Positions 55,503 to 64,000 of a stretch of DNA of 64,000 nucleotides are shown in pieces. The notes under the pieces are model-generated. The model saw nothing but the letters and a program-made list of their open reading frames with translations, did no database searches and had not been told where the DNA came from. Position 1 is the first letter of the stretch. The number at the start of each line of letters is the position of its first letter. A program made the position numbers and the translations under genes. Source of the DNA: Abyssicoccus albus (lineage in GTDB: Bacteria; Bacillota; Bacilli; Staphylococcales; Abyssicoccaceae). The stretch covers positions 366,163 through 430,162 of the forward strand of contig NZ_RKRK01000002.1 in the NCBI RefSeq assembly GCF_003815035.1. The letters run 5' to 3'.

Positions 55503-56888
55503 GTGCATCGATTTGAACATAAAAAAATCTTGATTTTAGGACTTGGAGTCAGTGGTTATGAAACAGCTAAAGTGTTAAAAAAATATAATAATGACGTTGT
55601 ATTAAATGAACAGCAAGATTTAACGAATCATCCATATAAAAAAGAACTCATTAATCTTGGCGTTCAAGTTATTGATCAGCACCATCCATTAGAATTGCTT
55701 GAAGGTATCGATTATTTAGTGAAAAATCCAGGAATTCCATACTCACATGAAATGATTGTAGAAGCAAATAAGCGACAAATTCCTGTCATTACTGAGGTCG
55801 AGATTGCGTATGAAATCGCTCCATGCAAAATTATCGGCATCACAGGGACTAATGGTAAGACGACGATTACACAGTGGATTACAAATATGATTAATCATGA
55901 TGGAACTTATAAAGCGATTGCATGTGGAAATATTGGTCATGTAGCGACAAAAGCTGCATATGAAGCAAGTGAAAATTCAATATTGGTTATGGAACTTTCC
56001 AGTTTCCAATTACAAGGGACGATTCATTTCAAACCAGATATCGCGATCATAAGTAATCTATATGAAGCACATATAGATTACCATGGTTCTATAAAGGATT
56101 ATCATTTGGCAAAGCTCAATTTAATCCGACGCATGGATGGACAAGGCGTAATGATATGTAGTGATCAAGTGGCCAATACTATGGACAAATTAAAGGATGA
56201 ACTGCAAATTAATAAGAACTTAAATATTAATGTGATTCCTAATGAATCTATTCTAAAAGATGATTCATCCATTAAAATAGACGGTCATGAAATCGCTAAG
56301 ATAGAACAAATGGTGATTAAAGGGTCTCATAATTACGAGAATGCTTTATGTGTATGTGCAGTGAGTGAGCAGTTAAAGTTAAATAGACAGTCGCTTTCTC
56401 AATCGATAGTTAAATTTAGTGGAGTTGAACATCGGTTAGAAGTTGTCAATACGAAATCAATAAAAGCATTAGTTATTAATGATTCGAAAGCGACGAATCC
56501 GACAGCAACGATGTTTGCATTGAAAGCGTTCGAAAAGTCAACGATTACGTTAATTGCAGGTGGTCTTGAACGTTCACAACAATTTGATGAAGTTAATGAT
56601 TATTTTGAAGCAGTGAAGTACGCACTCGTATATGGTGAAAACAAAAATAGATTGGCTGATTTTATTAAACACAATCATCCGCACGTTATGGTCTATAAAG
56701 CGGAAACTTTAATAGAAGTCATCGACTTTTTATATACGGATAAGTTATTTAATCTAACGGATGTCATACTATTCTCACCAATGAGTGCGAGTTGGGATCA
56801 ATACAAAACATATGAGCAACGTGGAGAAGAATATAAAAAGATTGTTCAACATATTGACCATTCTATAAGTAACTATGGGGTGGAATAA
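55503..56888 (+). CDS. murD: UDP-MurNAc-L-alanine:D-glutamate ligase
   Basis: 461 aa, adds D-Glu (from MurI) to the peptidoglycan precursor. The N-terminal KILILGLGVSGYETAKVL, ATP-binding IIGITGTNGKTTITQW and ELSSFQLQG are visible. GTG 55503, six bases after GAGGTG, gives a family-like start; the longer frame from 55476 lies inside mraY. Stop overlaps divIB start. Confidence 0.95.
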   Translation: MHRFEHKKILILGLGVSGYETAKVLKKYNNDVVLNEQQDLTNHPYKKELINLGVQVIDQHHPLELLEGIDYLVKNPGIPYSHEMIVEANKRQIPVITEVEIAYEIAPCKIIGITGTNGKTTITQWITNMINHDGTYKAIACGNIGHVATKAAYEASENSILVMELSSFQLQGTIHFKPDIAIISNLYEAHIDYHGSIKDYHLAKLNLIRRMDGQGVMICSDQVANTMDKLKDELQINKNLNINVIPNESILKDDSSIKIDGHEIAKIEQMVIKGSHNYENALCVCAVSEQLKLNRQSLSQSIVKFSGVEHRLEVVNTKSIKALVINDSKATNPTATMFALKAFEKSTITLIAGGLERSQQFDEVNDYFEAVKYALVYGENKNRLADFIKHNHPHVMVYKAETLIEVIDFLYTDKLFNLTDVILFSPMSASWDQYKTYEQRGEEYKKIVQHIDHSISNYGVE

Positions 56889-58087
56889 TGAATTTTATTT
56901 TACAATTGATTCAAGATATCATTCAATTCATCCAAAAAATCATTGGGAGTATAAAGTTTCCAAAAACGCAACGCAAAAAAAGACGAGATGAAAACGTCAA
57001 TATTGGCGAGCAGGATCAAAACATTGAACAAGACTATGTTGAGAATAATAACAAAGAAGATTATCATATAGATGATGAAATACGTGATGAAAATAATGTG
57101 ATTGATATTTCTAGAAATAAGAGTGTAGATGAAGATATTGTTGAAGATCATGATGATGACTCTAGCTATGATGATGGCCCTAGTCAAAGTTCAACTTATA
57201 CTCATATTAAATTTCCCCCATCACGCAAATTTATAATGATTTCGAGTTTAATTGCTATAGGACTAATAGCGATTGCATTGTTGATATTCTTCTTGACATC
57301 AATGAGCGATATTAAAGAGATTGAAATTAAAGGGAATAATACGGTGACTCAATCTGAAGTATTAGATATGACCAACCTAAACAAAACAGTTAAATATTTC
57401 GATGTTAATTCAAATGATATTGAACAAAAGTTGAAGTCGATGGATGAAATTAAAACGGTCCAAGTGACTAAACAGTTTCCGAACAAAATCTCGATTAAAA
57501 TTAAAGAAAATTCGATTGTTGGCTATGTATTAAAAGATGAATTAATATTAGATATCAATAAATCAAAAAAATCATCCGAAAAAAATGCGATTAATAAAAA
57601 ATATATACCGATTTTAAGCAATGGTAAACCACTCATGGATGAGGATAATCATGCTGAACTTAATGGACCGTTAATTTCAAAGTTTAAGCAACAAAGACTG
57701 ACGCAATTAGCAGGTCAACTAAGTAGAATTGAACCTGCAGTATTAGATAGAATTTCAGAAGTGATTTATAAACCATTAAATCATTCTAACCAACGTATCC
57801 AACTGTATATGAACGATGGAGTTGAAGTGATCGGTGAGTTGAAAACGATTGGTCATAAGATGAATTATTATGATGAAATTGTTGATACAATCGACGATCC
57901 ATCAACAGGCTATATTGATTTTGAAGTAGGCAGTGTGTTCCGTCAATACGAAGAACATAATGAGAAGCAATCTGAAGAAATAAAGGAATCAAATAAGTCA
58001 GAAGTCGTTGTCGAGATTAATCAAGAAATTAACGATGAATATAAACAACTTGCAAAAGAACTACGTAAAACATTGGAAGCAGAATGA
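56888..58087 (+). CDS. divIB: Cell division protein DivIB/FtsQ
   Basis: 399 aa. A long, acidic cytoplasmic N-terminal region (about 30-110) precedes one membrane helix (about 116-138, FIMISSLIAIGLIAIALLIF), then the extracellular POTRA domain (IKEIEIKGNNTVTQSEVL), the beta domain, and a charged C-terminal tail. Bridges FtsL/DivIC to the septal machinery. ATG overlaps the murD stop by one base. Confidence 0.92.
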   Translation: MNFILQLIQDIIQFIQKIIGSIKFPKTQRKKRRDENVNIGEQDQNIEQDYVENNNKEDYHIDDEIRDENNVIDISRNKSVDEDIVEDHDDDSSYDDGPSQSSTYTHIKFPPSRKFIMISSLIAIGLIAIALLIFFLTSMSDIKEIEIKGNNTVTQSEVLDMTNLNKTVKYFDVNSNDIEQKLKSMDEIKTVQVTKQFPNKISIKIKENSIVGYVLKDELILDINKSKKSSEKNAINKKYIPILSNGKPLMDEDNHAELNGPLISKFKQQRLTQLAGQLSRIEPAVLDRISEVIYKPLNHSNQRIQLYMNDGVEVIGELKTIGHKMNYYDEIVDTIDDPSTGYIDFEVGSVFRQYEEHNEKQSEEIKESNKSEVVVEINQEINDEYKQLAKELRKTLEAE

Positions 58088-58190
58088 CACTATTAATCAC
58101 TTTATTATTTCACATTGGTATGTAGTTATTGTAAACTAGATAAGAGATTGTAAATCAAAATTTTTAAATGACATTAGGAGGTGCCACATA

Positions 58191-59666
58191 ATGAATGAAC
58201 ATTATTATGTTGGCTTAGATATAGGCTCAGCAAGTATAAAAGTTGTTGTTGGCGAGAAGTTTAAAGACGGTGTGAATATCATTGGAACTGGTGAAACATA
58301 TACTGACAGTATCGAAAAAGGGGCTATCGTTGATTTCGAATCAGCAAAAACAGCGATAAAGGATACACTAAAAAAAGCAAGTATTGCATCTGGAGTGAAT
58401 ATTACAGAAATATTTGTTACAGTTCCATACACACTTTCTGAAAGTTATGAAGTTGATGAAATGCTTCAATTTGATGGACAGGAAACAGAACTAAAAGGTG
58501 AAGATATTGAAGAGTTGTTTGATCGTGTGACAGAACAAGTGATGGAAATGGATGATGTTGAGGTTATTGGTATTGAACCACTTGTATTCAATGTTGATGA
58601 CATTCATGAAGTTGATGATCCAAAAGAAATCATCGCAACACAGTTTGTTGAATTGAAGGCGAGAGCCATTGGTGTAAAAAAATCATTGCTTATTAATTTA
58701 TTAAAATGTGTAGATCAATGTGATGTTGAAGTTCTTGATGTATATTCAAGTGCTATCACGCTGAAAAATATTTTAACAGATGCCGAGAAAGAACTTGGTT
58801 CATTAGTGATAGATATCGGCCGCGATATTACAGAACTCAATTATTACCAGCGCGGTGTACTAGTAGCGAGTGATGTAGTATATAAAGGTGGACAAAATAT
58901 AACGAATGATATAATGCATGCTTTCGAACTTTCATATGATGAGGCAGAAAGAGTCAAATCACAGCACGGTAATGCATTTTATCCTAATGCAAACGATACT
59001 GATATTATCTTTAGTACTGACACAAATGGAGATGAAGTTGAGTTTACTGAGCAAGACTTAAGTGATGTCATTGAGGCTCGAACTGAAGAAATACTTTTAG
59101 AAGTACTGGATCTTCTTCAAAAGCATAAAATTATGCATGTTAATGGTGGCTTTGTATTGACTGGTGGTACGACTAACGTACTAGGAATTAAGGAGTTAAT
59201 GCAAGATATTGTCAGTGAGAAAGTAAGAATACATGTTCCTAACCATATGGGTGCTAGAAAGCCACAATTTAGTCGTGTAATATCTTTAATTTCTTCAAGT
59301 ATTTACTTTGATGAGTTATTAGAATATGTTAAAATTGAGTATCATAACGATTTAGAGGACGGTAAAGAAATCGTTCCAGCAAATGAGGAACAACCGACCA
59401 AAAAATCTGGATTCTTTGATAGTTTTAAATCAAAGAAAAAAGAATCAAATGATATTGTTGAAGAACAGCCACAAGATAAAGATGAGCAATTTTCGGATGA
59501 GTTTGTTTCAACTCATCGTGATGAGGATATTCAACATAATGTTGATTCGAATGAACAAACACGACAAAACAATGATCACTCAAACAACGAAACAGTAGAA
59601 CAAAATGATGAAGAGCGTAAAGAAGAATCTAAGTTACAAAAGTTTATGAAGTCACTTTTTGAATAA
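58191..59666 (+). CDS. ftsA: Cell division protein FtsA
   Basis: 491-aa actin-like membrane tether of FtsZ. The phosphate-binding VGLDIGSASIKVVVGEK, LVIDIGRDITELNYYQRG and FVLTGGTTNVLGI are the ATPase motifs. A long acidic linker (about 400-475) ends in an amphipathic helix (KLQKFMKSLFE) that binds the membrane. ATG after AGGAGG. The 103-base gap after divIB may carry an extra promoter, not clearly visible. Confidence 0.96.
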   Translation: MNEHYYVGLDIGSASIKVVVGEKFKDGVNIIGTGETYTDSIEKGAIVDFESAKTAIKDTLKKASIASGVNITEIFVTVPYTLSESYEVDEMLQFDGQETELKGEDIEELFDRVTEQVMEMDDVEVIGIEPLVFNVDDIHEVDDPKEIIATQFVELKARAIGVKKSLLINLLKCVDQCDVEVLDVYSSAITLKNILTDAEKELGSLVIDIGRDITELNYYQRGVLVASDVVYKGGQNITNDIMHAFELSYDEAERVKSQHGNAFYPNANDTDIIFSTDTNGDEVEFTEQDLSDVIEARTEEILLEVLDLLQKHKIMHVNGGFVLTGGTTNVLGIKELMQDIVSEKVRIHVPNHMGARKPQFSRVISLISSSIYFDELLEYVKIEYHNDLEDGKEIVPANEEQPTKKSGFFDSFKSKKKESNDIVEEQPQDKDEQFSDEFVSTHRDEDIQHNVDSNEQTRQNNDHSNNETVEQNDEERKEESKLQKFMKSLFE

Positions 59667-59767
59667 AGTAATCGAGTGAATTCGATTATATTTATATAAA
59701 CAACTATACTTCACTCTTAAATATCAACAATCTAATCGAAATTATTGAAAATCAGGAGGAATTATTT

Positions 59768-60907
59768 ATGTTAGAATTTGAACAAGGATTTAATCATATG
59801 GCATCACTTAAAGTTATCGGTGTAGGTGGCGGTGGTAACAACGCTGTTAACCGAATGATCGATCACGGTATGCAAAATGTTGATTTTATTTCAATTAATA
59901 CAGATGGACAAGCGTTAAACTTATCTAAAGCGGAGTCTAAAATCCAAATTGGTGAAAAATTAACACGTGGATTAGGTGCGGGAGCAAACCCTGAAATCGG
60001 TAAAAAAGCAGCCGAAGAATCTCGTGAACAAATTGAAGATGCGATTCAAGGTGCAGATATGGTCTTCGTTACTGCTGGTATGGGAGGCGGAACAGGAACT
60101 GGTGCAGCACCAGTGGTTGCTAAGATTGCTAAAGAAATGGGTGCATTAACAGTTGGTGTCGTAACTCGTCCATTTGGATTCGAAGGTCGTAAGCGTCAAA
60201 CACAAGCTGCTGCTGGTGTAGAAGCGATGAAAGCTGCAGTTGACACGTTAATTGTAATTCCTAATGATAGATTATTAGATATTGTTGATAAATCTACACC
60301 GATGATGGAAGCATTCAAAGAAGCAGATAATGTATTACGCCAAGGTGTACAAGGTATTTCTGATTTAATCGCTGTATCTGGTGAAGTGAATTTAGACTTC
60401 GCAGATGTAAAAACAATTATGTCAAATCAAGGTTCTGCTCTAATGGGAATTGGTGTTTCAAGCGGTGAAAACCGTGCAATCGAAGCAGCTAAAAAGGCAA
60501 TTTCATCTCCATTACTTGAGACATCAATCGTTGGTGCTCAAGGTGTGTTAATGAATATTACAGGTGGAGAATCATTATCATTATTTGAAGCGCAAGAAGC
60601 TGCAGATATCGTACAAGACGCTGCGGATGAAGATGTAAATATGATCTTCGGTACAGTAATTAATCCTGAATTACAAGATGAACTTGTTGTTACAGTTATT
60701 GCAACAGGATTTAACGATAAGCCTTCAACACGTTCATCATCAAGACATTCTTCTGTTCAACCGACACAATCAGTACCGACTGATCGTGTTGAGAGAAGTG
60801 AGCGTCAAAGCGCTCCAGTAGAACGTAATGAGCGTGTAGAACAACAAGATGAAGATGTTCCTTCATTCTTAAAAAACTCTCGTAGTTCTAGACGTAATCG
60901 TCGATAA
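59768..60907 (+). CDS. ftsZ: Cell division GTPase FtsZ
   Basis: 379 aa, tubulin-like. GTP-binding [16 protein letters not shown], the signature [15 protein letters not shown] (near 107), the T7 loop VNLDFADVK with its catalytic Asp, and the C-terminal tail [12 protein letters not shown] that binds FtsA and SepF, followed by a basic end (RSSRRNRR). Start ATG 59768 after CAGGAGG. Terminated by a strong hairpin. Confidence 0.98.
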   Translation: MLEFEQGFNHMASLKVIGVGGGGNNAVNRMIDHGMQNVDFISINTDGQALNLSKAESKIQIGEKLTRGLGAGANPEIGKKAAEESREQIEDAIQGADMVFVTAGMGGGTGTGAAPVVAKIAKEMGALTVGVVTRPFGFEGRKRQTQAAAGVEAMKAAVDTLIVIPNDRLLDIVDKSTPMMEAFKEADNVLRQGVQGISDLIAVSGEVNLDFADVKTIMSNQGSALMGIGVSSGENRAIEAAKKAISSPLLETSIVGAQGVLMNITGGESLSLFEAQEAADIVQDAADEDVNMIFGTVINPELQDELVVTVIATGFNDKPSTRSSSRHSSVQPTQSVPTDRVERSERQSAPVERNERVEQQDEDVPSFLKNSRSSRRNRR

Positions 60908-60930
60908 TCTTAATGATTATTCATTTATAT

Positions 60931-60964
60931 AATAAAGGCGTTGCATCGGTGCAACGCCTTTATT
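60931..60964 (+). terminator. Terminator of ftsZ
   Basis: AAAGGCGTTGCA pairs with TGCAACGCCTTT (60933-60960), tail TATTAT. The T run is short, so partial read-through to ylmE is possible. Confidence 0.75.
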
Positions 60965-60992
60965 ATGTATAGATAGTTTAGGAGGGTATTTA

Positions 60993-61655
60993 ATGAAGTC
61001 AGTAAAACAAAATTTAAATCATATCCAATCGATAATCGATCAACAGTCACCTGAACAAAATATTAATATGATAGCAGTTACTAAATATGTTTCAAATGAA
61101 CGGAAAATTGAAGCTTATGACGCTGGTCTCAGGCACTTTGGTGAGAATAGAGTCGAAGGTTTCAATGAGACATTTAATTTGTTAGCTGATAAAAAAGACT
61201 GTGTATTTCATTTTATCGGGACATTACAATCTAGGAAAGTTAAAGAAATCATTGATTATGTTGATTATATCCATTCTGTCGATCGATTAAGCTTGGCTAA
61301 AGAAATTAATAAACGTGCTTCACGGCCAATCGACTGTTTAATTCAAGTGAATGTTTCAGGAGAAGAGAGTAAACATGGTATACCAATGGATGATCTAGAC
61401 ACACTGATTGAACGAATAGTAGATATGGAGAATATTCATGTCGTTGGGTTAATGACGATGGCACCAATCAATAGTAACGATGAACAATTAACTCATATAT
61501 TTAGTACGTTAAAAAACTTAAAAGATGAGATTAATAACAAATATGATACAATACAAATGACTGAATTAAGTATGGGCATGAGTCAAGATTACCATATTGC
61601 ATTGAAACATGGTGCAACAATGTTACGCATTGGTACAACACTTGTTGGAGAATAG
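60993..61655 (+). CDS. ylmE: YggS/YlmE, PLP homeostasis protein
   Basis: 220-aa single-domain PLP-binding barrel. The PLP lysine is in NMIAVTKYVSNE. HFGENRVEGF, FHFIGTLQSRKVKEI and SMGMSQDYHIALKHGATMLR are the conserved blocks. Balances vitamin B6 pools. First of the ylmE-sepF-ylmG-ylmH set after ftsZ. Confidence 0.94.
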   Translation: MKSVKQNLNHIQSIIDQQSPEQNINMIAVTKYVSNERKIEAYDAGLRHFGENRVEGFNETFNLLADKKDCVFHFIGTLQSRKVKEIIDYVDYIHSVDRLSLAKEINKRASRPIDCLIQVNVSGEESKHGIPMDDLDTLIERIVDMENIHVVGLMTMAPINSNDEQLTHIFSTLKNLKDEINNKYDTIQMTELSMGMSQDYHIALKHGATMLRIGTTLVGE

Positions 61656-61666
61656 GAGTGGGCTAG

Positions 61667-62350
61667 ATGGCTATTAAAGACATGATGAAAGGATTATTCT
61701 TTGCTGAATATGACGAAGTGGTTGAAGTCGATGAGTTTGGTGAGCCACTTAAAGAAGCACATGATCATTCTGGAAAAAATAATGAGAAAAAACAGCAATT
61801 TACTAAACCTAAAGTTGTCCCAAATCATAATGCTATAAATGATGAATCGTCAAGACATCATAAAACATCTGCGAATCAAACGCAATCTATTCAACATCGT
61901 ACTGAAGAAAAAAAATCAGCAAAAATTAAAAACTTAAATTTTAATCAATTAACAGGATCTAAAAAGAAAGGTCTTACATCTAAACAAAACGAATCTGAAA
62001 ATAGAAATCATAGTATCAAAAATGATGATCAAAATAAGCAAAAAAATACCCAAGAAGAGGTGAATAATATGACAACAAAACAATATACAACATCTCAAGT
62101 ATGCTTATTTGAACCACGTGTATTTACCGATGCACAAGATATCGCTGATGAGTTAAAGAGAGATCAAGCAATATTAGTGAATATGCATAAGATGGAATAT
62201 GAAGGACGCAGACGTGTTGTTGACTTTCTGAGTGGTTGTGTTTATTCATTAGATGGGGATATTCAAAAGGTTGGACAAGATATATTTTTATGTACACCGA
62301 GTAATGTTGGAGTACAAGGGGAAATAACAGAAAGTGAAAATGAGGTGTAG
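61667..62350 (+). CDS. sepF: SepF, FtsZ-ring membrane anchor
   Basis: 227 aa. A membrane-binding amphipathic N-terminus ([17 protein letters not shown]), a long low-complexity linker rich in Asn, Gln, Lys and Ser (about 30-135), then the SepF core ([39 protein letters not shown]). The linker makes it longer than the S. aureus protein as I remember it (about 190 aa). It polymerises into rings that bundle FtsZ. Confidence 0.94.
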   Translation: MAIKDMMKGLFFAEYDEVVEVDEFGEPLKEAHDHSGKNNEKKQQFTKPKVVPNHNAINDESSRHHKTSANQTQSIQHRTEEKKSAKIKNLNFNQLTGSKKKGLTSKQNESENRNHSIKNDDQNKQKNTQEEVNNMTTKQYTTSQVCLFEPRVFTDAQDIADELKRDQAILVNMHKMEYEGRRRVVDFLSGCVYSLDGDIQKVGQDIFLCTPSNVGVQGEITESENEV

Positions 62351-62353
62351 TGT

Positions 62354-62638
62354 GTGTTTGACCAAGGAGTAATCGTAACAGCAATAGAGTTTTTATTATT
62401 TTTAATAAAAATATACCGATGGGGACTTATAATCTATGCGTTTATGAGTTGGATTCCAGGCTTACAACAAAGTTCAATTGGGGATGCTTTTGCTTTTATA
62501 TATGAACCATTTTTAGCACCATTTAGAAAAATTATACCGCCAGTAGGTGGGATAGACTTTAGTATACTCGGTGCATTCTTTACACTGATGATTATACAAT
62601 TTATTTTAATTGAAATATTGAGAAATGTGATTATGTAA
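62354..62638 (+). CDS. ylmG: YlmG/YggT family membrane protein
   Basis: 94 aa, two membrane segments (about 5-30 and 68-92) flanking the conserved SWIPGLQQSSIGDAFAFIYE and PFLAPFRKIIPPVGGIDFS. Helps envelope organisation near the division site in other bacteria. GTG start at 62354, overlapping the AAAATGAGGTG end of sepF, serves with GAGGTG as binding site. Confidence 0.88.
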   Translation: MFDQGVIVTAIEFLLFLIKIYRWGLIIYAFMSWIPGLQQSSIGDAFAFIYEPFLAPFRKIIPPVGGIDFSILGAFFTLMIIQFILIEILRNVIM

Positions 62639-62639
62639 C

Positions 62640-63434
62640 ATGTCCAAGTACAATATTAAACAACATTTTAAAACAAATGAACATGAGTTAGTCGATGATT
62701 TTTATTCGAAAGCATCGGATGCTTTTCATCAATCAAGGCCGATCTTACTTGCATTCGTTAATCCTAGAGAAATGTTCATCATTGAATCCATTGTTAATTC
62801 ATTTGATGAACTTCATTTATTAGCAGGGCCCAGTGATTCGTATGGTTATTGTGAAATGAAACGTGTTGTCATTGCGCCAACGTTTTATGACTTGGATGAA
62901 CAGATGTTAAATATTGAATTGATGAGAATTCATTTTCCATATAAATTTACGACGATTATGCATCGAGATGTACTCGGAACATTAATGAGTTTAGGTATTT
63001 CAAGATTCAATATAGGTGATATTAGAGTGGCTGAGCAGTTTATAGATGTATTCATCCAATCTGAAATGAAAGCATTTTTTAAAGTCGAGCTGACTCAAAT
63101 AAAGAATTCTCCAGTTGAACTTGAATTTATTTCGATTTCAGAAGTCATTGAATCAGATGAATCTTATGATGAAGTCGTTGAATTGTTATCAAGTTTACGT
63201 TTAGACGTTGTTGTCAAACAACTGAAACATATATCTAGAGATAAAGCACAACGTTTCATTAAAGCAGGTAAAGTAAAGGTTAATCATGTAGTCGTTCAGG
63301 ATCAAACGATAGAAATTGATCAAAATGATTTAATCAGTATTTCTGGTTTTGGAAGAGCAGTCGTCAGTCAATTCGGGACATTAACAAAGAAAGATAAGAT
63401 TCCAACAACATTTAAAGTATTAAAGTCAAAATAA
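62640..63434 (+). CDS. ylmH: YlmH, S4-domain RNA-binding protein
   Basis: 264 aa with an N-terminal conserved region and a C-terminal S4 domain (LRLDVVVKQLKHISRDKAQR, FIKAGKVKVNHVVVQDQTIE). Recent work on the family links it to rescue of stalled 50S subunits; I infer the same here. ATG 62640 directly follows the ylmG stop. Confidence 0.9.
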   Translation: MSKYNIKQHFKTNEHELVDDFYSKASDAFHQSRPILLAFVNPREMFIIESIVNSFDELHLLAGPSDSYGYCEMKRVVIAPTFYDLDEQMLNIELMRIHFPYKFTTIMHRDVLGTLMSLGISRFNIGDIRVAEQFIDVFIQSEMKAFFKVELTQIKNSPVELEFISISEVIESDESYDEVVELLSSLRLDVVVKQLKHISRDKAQRFIKAGKVKVNHVVVQDQTIEIDQNDLISISGFGRAVVSQFGTLTKKDKIPTTFKVLKSK

Positions 63435-63479
63435 TTCATAATAGTACACAAAGGTTCCACTTTGTACTATTATGAATTT
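63435..63479 (+). terminator. Terminator-like hairpin after ylmH
   Basis: ATTCATAATAGTAC faces GTACTATTATGAAT with an inner CAAAG/CTTTG pair, a long stem, but the T tail is weak. Confidence 0.55.
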
Positions 63480-63680
63480 GTATACTTTATGGCACTAATT
63501 TTTTCCAAATCATTAATCTTTGGATTCAATGACTTGTATTACGAAAAAGTATTAACAGACATCATTGAAATGTAATTATTTACTACGATTCCGGTTTTGA
63601 AATTTGAATTTTACTTTATAACGTTGTAATAAATAATAATCAATAGTAATGATCAGTAATCAAAGAAAGAAGGTCAAACA

Positions 63681-64000
63681 ATGAATATAAATGATATCCC
63701 TAATAAATCATTTAAAACCGTCTACAAAGGGATAGACGAAATGGAAGTCCGTGAATATTTGAAAGAAATTAAACAACATATCGAAGAACTTGAGAAAGAG
63801 AAAGAGAGTCTTCAAAAAATCATTGACGAAAAGAATGAAAACTTAAACAACTTCAAAAGTGTTGAAACATCCATTAGTGAAGCAATTATGGTCGCTCAAA
63901 AAGCTGGTGAAGAAACGAAGAGGTCTGCTGAAAAAGAATCTGAACGTATTATTAATCAAGCAAGATTGCATAGTGAAACAATGATTAATGATGCAATGAT
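63681..64000 (+). CDS. divIVA: DivIVA-like protein (5' part, runs off the window)
   Basis: From ATG 63681 (AAAGAAGG upstream) 106 codons are visible. The N-terminal membrane-curvature domain reads IPNKSFKTVYKGIDEMEVRE, then a long coiled coil with VAQKAGEETKRSAEKESERI, close to staphylococcal DivIVA. The usual start xFTPNDIxNKxF is changed and shortened, so this is a divergent member. Marks cell poles and septum. Confidence 0.88.
   Translation, partial: MNINDIPNKSFKTVYKGIDEMEVREYLKEIKQHIEELEKEKESLQKIIDEKNENLNNFKSVETSISEAIMVAQKAGEETKRSAEKESERIINQARLHSETMINDAM

Noticed and set aside
58088-58190. Dedicated ftsA promoter
   Set aside because: AT-rich with several hexamer-like words, but none with acceptable spacing.

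Overview
The window is a stretch of low-GC Firmicutes chromosome, most likely from the family Staphylococcaceae. Supporting points are the T-box leaders before thrS and pheS, the L20 leader before infC, bacillithiol synthesis (bshC) next to mraZ, the sepF/ylm genes after ftsZ, and protein sequences close to what I recall of staphylococcal MraZ, RsmH, MurI and DivIVA. I cannot fix the genus. Almost all genes run on the + strand.

Layout. 1-3.8 kb: end of dnaI, thrS, then infC-rpmI-rplT. 4.1-7.3 kb: an M42 peptidase, a small membrane protein, an Asp/Glu racemase-family protein and a SPOUT rRNA methyltransferase. 7.3-18.1 kb: T-box-pheS-pheT, a minus-strand DUF805 gene and rnhC, then zapA-cvpA-polX-mutS2. 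18.1-26.0 kb: two tiny membrane-peptide genes, trxA, uvrC, sdhCAB, murI-rdgB and a phosphodiesterase. 26.1-32.1 kb: a tRNA-Arg and an AT-rich accessory region. 32.1-43.4 kb: NUDIX gene, TPR-like gene, tig, clpX, engB and the haem operon hemA-X-C-D-B-L. 43.5-48.7 kb: GDPD, ylbG, a conserved unknown, rsmD, coaD, tmcAL, yceD-like gene and rpmF. 48.8-64 kb: bshC and the division and cell-wall cluster mraZ-rsmH-ftsL-pbp1-mraY-murD-divIB-ftsA-ftsZ-ylmE-sepF-ylmG-ylmH, ending inside divIVA.

The accessory region holds most of the novelty. A 2.8-kb cassette lies between the 3' end of tRNA-Arg(UCU) and an exact 16-bp copy of that end (26154-26169 and 28952-28967). It has no intact integrase, only a short C-terminal-like remnant at the right end. 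It carries a 66-aa protein, a 58-aa membrane protein, and a tightly spaced pair: a 328-aa soluble protein and a 149-aa four-helix membrane protein. Upstream of this pair are a LexA-box-like operator over a promoter, an early terminator hairpin, and a second promoter whose -10 is covered by a perfect 7-bp palindrome. This pair is the best candidate for an undescribed, possibly anti-phage, system.

To the right of the cassette are a 28-aa hydrophobic peptide gene with a very strong ribosome binding site, a frameshifted relative of it, an HNH-like nuclease gene, two decayed genes (one a DUF2188-like gene broken by a single TAG) and a 52-bp tandem repeat of small hairpins. Compared with the S. aureus gene order I know, the pheST-to-phosphodiesterase block sits between rplT and the NUDIX-tig-hem block. 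The accessory region therefore marks a rearrangement junction.
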